From: Alcaligenaceae bacterium
GTDB lineage: Bacteria; Pseudomonadota; Gammaproteobacteria; Burkholderiales; Burkholderiaceae_B
DNA: 64,000 bases
Assembly (NCBI GenBank): GCA_013416455.1
Contig: JACCES010000014.1
Coordinates: 1 to 64,000 of the forward strand
Direction of reading: 5' to 3'
Part shown: positions 59,254 to 64,000 of the stretch, piece after piece
Position numbering within the stretch: position 1 is the stretch's first letter
How the letters are laid out: every line of letters begins with the position of its first letter
Translations under genes and position numbers: made by a program
Notes under the pieces: generated by a model
What the model was told of the DNA's origin: nothing
Database searches by the model: none
Seen by the model: only the letters and a program-made list of their open reading frames with translations

Positions 59254-60476
59254 GCTTGCGGGCCGCCGCCTCTGCCCGCTTCTTCGTTTTCTTCCACGTA
59301 GTGCAGCCAGCCTTCCGCGAGCCATTCGCGCAGGGCGGCCTCTTCCTTTTTCTTCAGCTTGCGCACGAGTTCGGGCGAACACACGAGAAACCGTTCGTTC
59401 GCCAGCCTGCGCATGCGGGAACCGGGCTTGACGGGCGCCACTTCACCGTTGATGTAGAGTTCTTTGTCCCGATACATCATGCGGGTGCAGCGGTCCAGCA
59501 CCAGGCGGCCGACGGTCGGTATCGGTTCGTGCGCCGGCAGTACCTCGTCGCCCGGCACGAAATACGCATTCTCGGGCAGTTCGGTCAGCCATTGGCCCAG
59601 GAAGCGCGCCGCCAGCCGGCGGCGATAGCGCAGCTTCCGGGCGGCGGCGAGGGCCGCGTCCAGCATGGCGTCGGGCAGTTCGGCGGGGGCCTCCGTGGCC
59701 GGCGCGCCCGGATCCTTGTAGGTCGCGTCCAGCACGGGGCCGGGAATCACCGGCCGGGCGTACAGCCCGTCGTCATTGCCCAGGTTGGCCATCAGCTGGT
59801 CCGACGCGGCGTGCAGCATCCCGTAGGCCAGCGCCCCTTCGTCCGGCGCCCGGAAGCCGATGGAAATCGTCATGCAGTCTTGGGTTTCCGCGATGCCGTC
59901 ATGTGCCACATGCGGGGGCAGATAGAGCATGTCGCCCGGTTCGAGCACAAATTCCTGTTCCACGTCGAAACGCCGCAGAATCTTGCAGGGCAGGTCGGGG
60001 ATCAGTTCCAGATCGGTCTGCCGGCTGATGCGCCAGCGCCGGGTGCCGCTGCCCTGCAGCAGAAAGACGTCATAGCTGTCGAAGTGGGGGCCCACGCCGC
60101 CGCCCTTGGCGGCGACGCTGATCATCAGATCGTCCAGCCGGGCGTCGGATATGAAGCGGAAGCGTCGCATGAGCCCGGCCATGCCGTCATCGTGCAGATC
60201 CACGCCCTGGGCCAGCACCGTCCAGCCCGGCTGGCGCGCCGACGGCAGTTTGCCGAAAGGCCCTTTCTTCATGTTCCAGCCCGCATCGTCCTGCCAGATC
60301 AGCCGGGACTCGACTTCTTCGCGTTTGACCAGCTTGCGGATGTCGGCGGGACTCAGATTGGGCTGGTAGCCGGGAATCGCCTGCCGGATCAGCAGCGGCT
60401 GCCGCTGCCAGTATTCGCTCATGAATTCGGTGGGAGTCAGGCCGCCGAGCAGTGTGAGGGGCTGGTCGATATACAT
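59250..60476 (-). CDS. roxA: 50S ribosomal protein L16 arginine 3-hydroxylase (cupin, YcfD-type)
   Basis: A 408-residue 2-oxoglutarate/Fe(II) oxygenase of the JmjC-cupin family that hydroxylates Arg81 of ribosomal protein L16. Metal ligands: His-x-Asp in GVGPHFDSYDVFLLQGSGTR and the distal His in LPPHVAHDGIAET. The C-terminal winged-helix-like region (CTRMMYRDKELYINGE, LRKLKKKEEAALREWLAEG) is the dimer and substrate domain. Its stop codon is part of a dispersed repeat. Confidence 0.9.
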   Translation of the reverse strand: MYIDQPLTLLGGLTPTEFMSEYWQRQPLLIRQAIPGYQPNLSPADIRKLVKREEVESRLIWQDDAGWNMKKGPFGKLPSARQPGWTVLAQGVDLHDDGMAGLMRRFRFISDARLDDLMISVAAKGGGVGPHFDSYDVFLLQGSGTRRWRISRQTDLELIPDLPCKILRRFDVEQEFVLEPGDMLYLPPHVAHDGIAETQDCMTISIGFRAPDEGALAYGMLHAASDQLMANLGNDDGLYARPVIPGPVLDATYKDPGAPATEAPAELPDAMLDAALAAARKLRYRRRLAARFLGQWLTELPENAYFVPGDEVLPAHEPIPTVGRLVLDRCTRMMYRDKELYINGEVAPVKPGSRMRRLANERFLVCSPELVRKLKKKEEAALREWLAEGWLHYVEENEEAGRGGGPQA

Positions 60477-60627
60477 GCAGTACGTTCCTGAAACGGAGTG
60501 AGCCGGGCAGCGCCGGCGGCGGCACAGGCCTCGGTGAAAGGGAGTGTAGCAAAGGAAGTTTCCGGCCCCGCCCCGTTGGCACCGCCCCGCCGGCTGGCGC
60601 GGTATGCGAGGCTTGGGGGCCGGCCCG

Positions 60628-63291
60628 TCATTTCATTCGTGTTTCTTCATGCAGGCTGTACAGCTCGTCCAGCGCTTCGCGCGGAGTGAGGCGATCCGGG
60701 TCGAGGCCGGCCAGCTTCTCATACAGGGTGAGGGCCTTTTCGATGTCGGCGGCCGAATGTTCGGAGAAGGGGGGCGCGGGTTCCGCAATGTCGCCGGCGC
60801 CGGGGTCGTGTTCACCGCCGCCGGCACCGAAAAGATCGAGCTGCGGGGTGGCGACGCCCAAGGCTTCGAGACGGGACAGTTCCCGGCTGGCGTGGCGGAT
60901 CACGGCGGCCGGAATGCCCGCGCGCTGCGCGACCTGGATGCCATAGCTGCGGCTGGCGGGGCCGGGCCGTACCTCATGCAGGAAGACGATGCCTGACGGC
61001 GATTCCGCCGCGGCCAGATGCACGTTGGCGGCCGTGGGGGTTTCGGACGGCAGGCGGGTCAGCTCGAAGTAATGCGTGGCGAACAGGGTCAGCGCCTGAT
61101 TGTGGCCGAGCAGCCGGTGGGCGATGGCCCAGGCGAGCGCCAGGCCGTCATAAGTGGAGGTGCCGCGCCCGATTTCGTCCATCAGCACCAGGCTGTGGGG
61201 CGTGCTGGCCTGCAGGATGCCTGCGGCTTCCGTCATTTCCATCATGAAGGTCGAGCGCCCGCCCGCCAGATCATCGCCCGCGCCGATGCGTGTGAAGATG
61301 CGATCGATGTTGCCGATGCGGGCGCGCGCCGCGGGAACGAAGCTGCCCGTGCGCGCCAGCAGCACGATGAGCGCGGTCTGGCGCATGTAGGTCGATTTGC
61401 CGCCCATGTTGGGGCCGGTGATCAGCAGCATGCGGCGCGTGGGCTCCAGGGTGCAATCGTTGGGAGTGAAGCGCTCTATGCTGCGTTCCACCACGGGATG
61501 GCGGCCGCCTTCGATCATGATTTCGGGTGCGTCGGTGAGTTCCGGCGCTACCCAGTCATTGTCGCGCGCGTGCACGGCCAGCGCGGCCAGGGCATCGACC
61601 CGGGCCAGCGCGGCAGCGCAGCCGCCCAGCGCGGCGGCATGCGTGAACAGGGTGTCGAGCAGCTGCTCGAAAAGCCATTTCTCGCGCGCCAGACTGCGTT
61701 CCTGGGCCGACAGCACCTTGTCTTCCCATTCCTTGAGTTCGGGCGTGATATAGCGTTCCGAATTCTTGAGCGTCTGCCGGCGCCGGTAATCATCGGGCAC
61801 CTTGTCGGCTTGGCCGCGCGACACCTCGATGAAGAAACCGTGGACCCGGTTGTATTCCACACGCAGATTGGGGATGCCGCTGCGCTCGCGCTCGCGCGCT
61901 TCGAGTTCCATGAGGAATTCACCGCTGTCGGTCGCCAGACGGCGCAGCTCATCCAGCTCGGCGTCATAGCCGGTGGCCAGCACGCCGCCGTCGCGGATCT
62001 GCAGAGCGGGTTCCTCGGCAATCGCGCGGCTCAGAAGCTCCGCCGCCGCGGGATCGAGTTCGATTTTCCGGCACAGGGACCGCAGGGCGGGGCCCTCGGG
62101 GTAGCGTTTCGCAAGAAAGCGGACGAACCCGGGCAATTGCCCCAGACAGTCGCGCAGACTGGCCAGTTCGCGCGGCCTGACAGAACGTAGCGATATCCGC
62201 GTCGCGATGCGCTCCAGGTCGGGCATGCGTTTCAGGCCCTTGCGCAGCGTGTCCAGGGGCTCTTCCGCTTCCAGCCCTTCGCCGGGCGGCGGCGAAAGCA
62301 GCGTGGCGATCACTCTCTGGCGCATCAGCACCGCCTGGTTGTCGCGCAGGGGCTCATGCAGCCAGCGCCGCAGCAGCCGGCTGCCCATGGGCGTGGCGCA
62401 ATGATCCAGCACCGAGAACAGCGTCGGGCCGGCTTCGCCGCTGATCGTGTCGGTCAGTTCCAGATTGCGGCGGGTGGCGGGATCCAGCACAACATATTCG
62501 CCGGAATGATCGACCTGGATGCCGTGGATATGTTCCAGCGTCTGGCTCTGCGTGCGGCTGACGTAGCGCAGCAGGGCGCCCGCGGCGCATGTCGCGACAG
62601 GGACGTCGTCCAGGCCCAGGCCCTGCAGCGTATCGACCTTGAAATGGGTTTCGAGCACGTGCCGGGCGCCGTCCGTCTCGAAGTGCCAGTCGGGGATGCG
62701 GCTGACGGCGGCACTGGTGGCCACCATTTCCCGCGCGCTTTCCGCGCACACCAGCTCGGCCGGATCGATGCGGTGCAGCTCCGTTTCCAGCATGTCCGGG
62801 GCGCACTCGGTGACACGGAATTCGCCGTTCGCGACGTTCATCCATGCCAGCCCGCAGCGTTCGCCGCGCCCCTTGCGCTGCGTCCAGACGGCGGCGATCA
62901 TGCGGTCGGCCTTGCTGGGCAACAGCGCATCGTCCGTCAGGGTGCCGGGCGTGACGATGCGCACGATCCTGCGCTCCACCGGCCCCTTGCTGGCGGCGGG
63001 GTCGCCCACCTGTTCACAGATGGCGACGGACTCGCCCAGCGCCACCAGGCGCGCCAGATAGCCCTCCACGGAATGGAAGGGAACCCCCGCCATGGGAACC
63101 GGCACACCATTGGACATGCCCCGCTTGGCCAGGGTGAGGTTCAGCAGCCGCGCCCCCCGCTCGGCGTCTTCATAGAAAAGCTCATAGAAGTCGCCCATGC
63201 GGTAAAGCAGCAAATGCTCGCCGGCCTCTGCCTTGAGGCGGAGATATTGCTGCATCATGGGGGTGTGCGAAGATAAATCAATTTTACTCAT
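60628..63291 (-). CDS. mutS: DNA mismatch repair protein MutS
   Basis: An 887-residue mismatch sensor ATPase. Mismatch-binding Phe-x-Glu in [20 protein letters not shown] (residues ~33-52), connector and lever domains, Walker [18 protein letters not shown] at ~625, Walker B/signature [18 protein letters not shown] and the C-terminal helix-turn-helix ([20 protein letters not shown]). ATG 63291 begins [17 protein letters not shown], normal for this group. The first seven codons are AT-rich (including TTA), no ribosome binding site precedes the ATG, and an integrase gene ends 5 nt upstream, so the gene's control region has been replaced. Confidence 0.96.
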   Translation of the reverse strand: MSKIDLSSHTPMMQQYLRLKAEAGEHLLLYRMGDFYELFYEDAERGARLLNLTLAKRGMSNGVPVPMAGVPFHSVEGYLARLVALGESVAICEQVGDPAASKGPVERRIVRIVTPGTLTDDALLPSKADRMIAAVWTQRKGRGERCGLAWMNVANGEFRVTECAPDMLETELHRIDPAELVCAESAREMVATSAAVSRIPDWHFETDGARHVLETHFKVDTLQGLGLDDVPVATCAAGALLRYVSRTQSQTLEHIHGIQVDHSGEYVVLDPATRRNLELTDTISGEAGPTLFSVLDHCATPMGSRLLRRWLHEPLRDNQAVLMRQRVIATLLSPPPGEGLEAEEPLDTLRKGLKRMPDLERIATRISLRSVRPRELASLRDCLGQLPGFVRFLAKRYPEGPALRSLCRKIELDPAAAELLSRAIAEEPALQIRDGGVLATGYDAELDELRRLATDSGEFLMELEARERERSGIPNLRVEYNRVHGFFIEVSRGQADKVPDDYRRRQTLKNSERYITPELKEWEDKVLSAQERSLAREKWLFEQLLDTLFTHAAALGGCAAALARVDALAALAVHARDNDWVAPELTDAPEIMIEGGRHPVVERSIERFTPNDCTLEPTRRMLLITGPNMGGKSTYMRQTALIVLLARTGSFVPAARARIGNIDRIFTRIGAGDDLAGGRSTFMMEMTEAAGILQASTPHSLVLMDEIGRGTSTYDGLALAWAIAHRLLGHNQALTLFATHYFELTRLPSETPTAANVHLAAAESPSGIVFLHEVRPGPASRSYGIQVAQRAGIPAAVIRHASRELSRLEALGVATPQLDLFGAGGGEHDPGAGDIAEPAPPFSEHSAADIEKALTLYEKLAGLDPDRLTPREALDELYSLHEETRMK

Positions 63292-63300
63292 ATAAATCAA
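63273..63300. other. Candidate attachment-site region at the mutS start: direct repeat ATAAATCAA
   Basis: The 9-mer ATAAATCAA occurs at 63273-63281 and 63292-63300, bracketing the mutS start codon. The second copy overlaps the integrase stop. The sharp change from AT-rich to GC-rich sequence near 63270 marks the likely junction between element and host. Confidence 0.4.
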
Positions 63301-64000
63301 ATGGTTAATAATTCTTCGCGAGTTTCTTGGGACAAATTTGGGACAATTTGACGCATGTTTTGCATGCTCTCCCAGATGCGTTCCAGCTCGCTGGGAGACT
63401 CTGAATCTATCCAGCGGGCGTACACTTGCACGAGCATGGAGTAATCGTTATGGCCCATCTGATTGGCGATAAAGGCCAGATTGCCGCGAGCCGTCAGGTT
63501 CCAGCATGCATAAGTGTGTCGTGTCTGATAGGGCGGGCGCGGGCGGATTTCTGCGCGTCGAATCAGATTGCTCCATTTGGTGTTCCAGGCGCTGGGAACA
63601 AAGAACTCGTTGACTTCCTTTCTGCGAGCCTGTGTCTTGGGTGATAGAAGAACGCGCACACGGTCGGTGCGTGATTCGTGGCGGTTCAGCCAGACTTGCA
63701 GATCAGCGGGCTTACGCTGTTCTGCCGCTTTTATCAGCACCTTTAGGGCTTCGCGAGCGGGGGGGAACAGCAAGACGGTGCGTTCCTTGTTTGTCTTGGG
63801 CACCTTGAATGTCAGGGACTGGGTTATGGATCGGCGGACGGTAATTTTGCTTAGATCGGCGGCAACGTCTTCCAAGGCCAATGCCAGTAACTCACCGGGG
63901 CGGAGTCCCGTATAGACCGCCAACGTGACTGCCGCCCGATCAATCGGGTGTAGGCAGCCTTTATCAATGAGCAATTGGAACTCTTCGAAGCTCAGCGGAT
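63297..64000 (-). CDS. Tyrosine-type site-specific integrase, C-terminal part (runs off window)
   Basis: About 234 residues of a phage-type integrase, open to the right edge. Catalytic parts are intact: first Arg in [18 protein letters not shown], the [19 protein letters not shown] box typical of lambdoid integrases (Tyr instead of His, Arg conserved), [20 protein letters not shown] with the third-box His and the nucleophile Tyr. Base composition is clearly more AT-rich than mutS. The protein continues as a Glu/Ser-rich tail ending LLTI. It reads into mutS, and the element body lies to the right of the window. Confidence 0.93.
   Translation of the reverse strand, partial: PLSFEEFQLLIDKGCLHPIDRAAVTLAVYTGLRPGELLALALEDVAADLSKITVRRSITQSLTFKVPKTNKERTVLLFPPAREALKVLIKAAEQRKPADLQVWLNRHESRTDRVRVLLSPKTQARRKEVNEFFVPSAWNTKWSNLIRRAEIRPRPPYQTRHTYACWNLTARGNLAFIANQMGHNDYSMLVQVYARWIDSESPSELERIWESMQNMRQIVPNLSQETREELLTI

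Overview
The window looks like a chromosomal segment of a GC-rich betaproteobacterium of the order Burkholderiales, most likely family Alcaligenaceae (Bordetella/Achromobacter-like). The reasons are the order yciO-like / M50 protease / dapA / bamC / L16 hydroxylase / mutS at the right end, four Bug-type tripartite-tricarboxylate (TTT) receptors, a fused indolepyruvate ferredoxin oxidoreductase, and many LysR regulators. Genus cannot be fixed from the sequence alone.

Left to right. 1-2.9 kb: the end of an IS30-family element, a FIST-GGDEF diguanylate cyclase, and a strip of GGTACC repeats next to tRNA-Pro, probably the scar of an integrated island. 3.2-7.0 kb: a ketopantoate-reductase-like gene, a broken DUF1016 nuclease gene and a TerC/CBS/CorC membrane protein. 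7.3-12.2 kb: a branched-chain-amino-acid-type ABC transporter with fused permeases. 12.3-18.3 kb: indolepyruvate ferredoxin oxidoreductase, a divergent LysR gene and outer-membrane phospholipase A. 18.4-20.9 kb: tRNA-Arg followed by an integrase remnant, a higBA toxin-antitoxin pair with a third BrnA-like gene, and an exported nuclease. 21.2-31.8 kb: bioB, then an AtuA/BKACE catabolic cluster, LysR, a second Bug protein and a class IV aminotransferase.

32.0-45.8 kb holds a large catabolic gene set: two PEP-mutase/isocitrate-lyase-family lyases, hydantoinase/oxoprolinase subunits HyuB and HyuA, an MmgE/PrpD protein, a complete TctC-TctB-TctA transporter, an amidohydrolase, a LysR regulator and a malonyl-CoA-synthetase-like ligase. 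I read it as uptake and stepwise breakdown of one unidentified carboxylate or lactam, ending in malonyl-CoA; the substrate is unknown. 45.9-48.6 kb: cardiolipin synthase and membrane proteins. 48.7-49.9 kb: tRNA-His, a second integrase remnant and a second higBA pair. 50.1-55.1 kb: a GntR-controlled CoA-transferase / crotonase / quinone-oxidoreductase / Bug cluster. 55.5-63.3 kb: conserved housekeeping genes. 63.3-64.0 kb: the end of a prophage or island integrase gene lying 5 bases upstream of the mutS start codon.

Most interesting signals: (1) the integrase at mutS appears to have replaced its promoter, ribosome binding site and first codons; (2) both higBA operons have a -10 box exactly 6 nt before the toxin ATG, predicting leaderless toxin mRNAs; (3) a dispersed GC-rich repeat begins at the TGA stop codon of upstream genes and in one case supplies the N-terminus of the next protein; (4) a hairpin repeat pair carries a compensatory base change; (5) the unassigned catabolic clusters.
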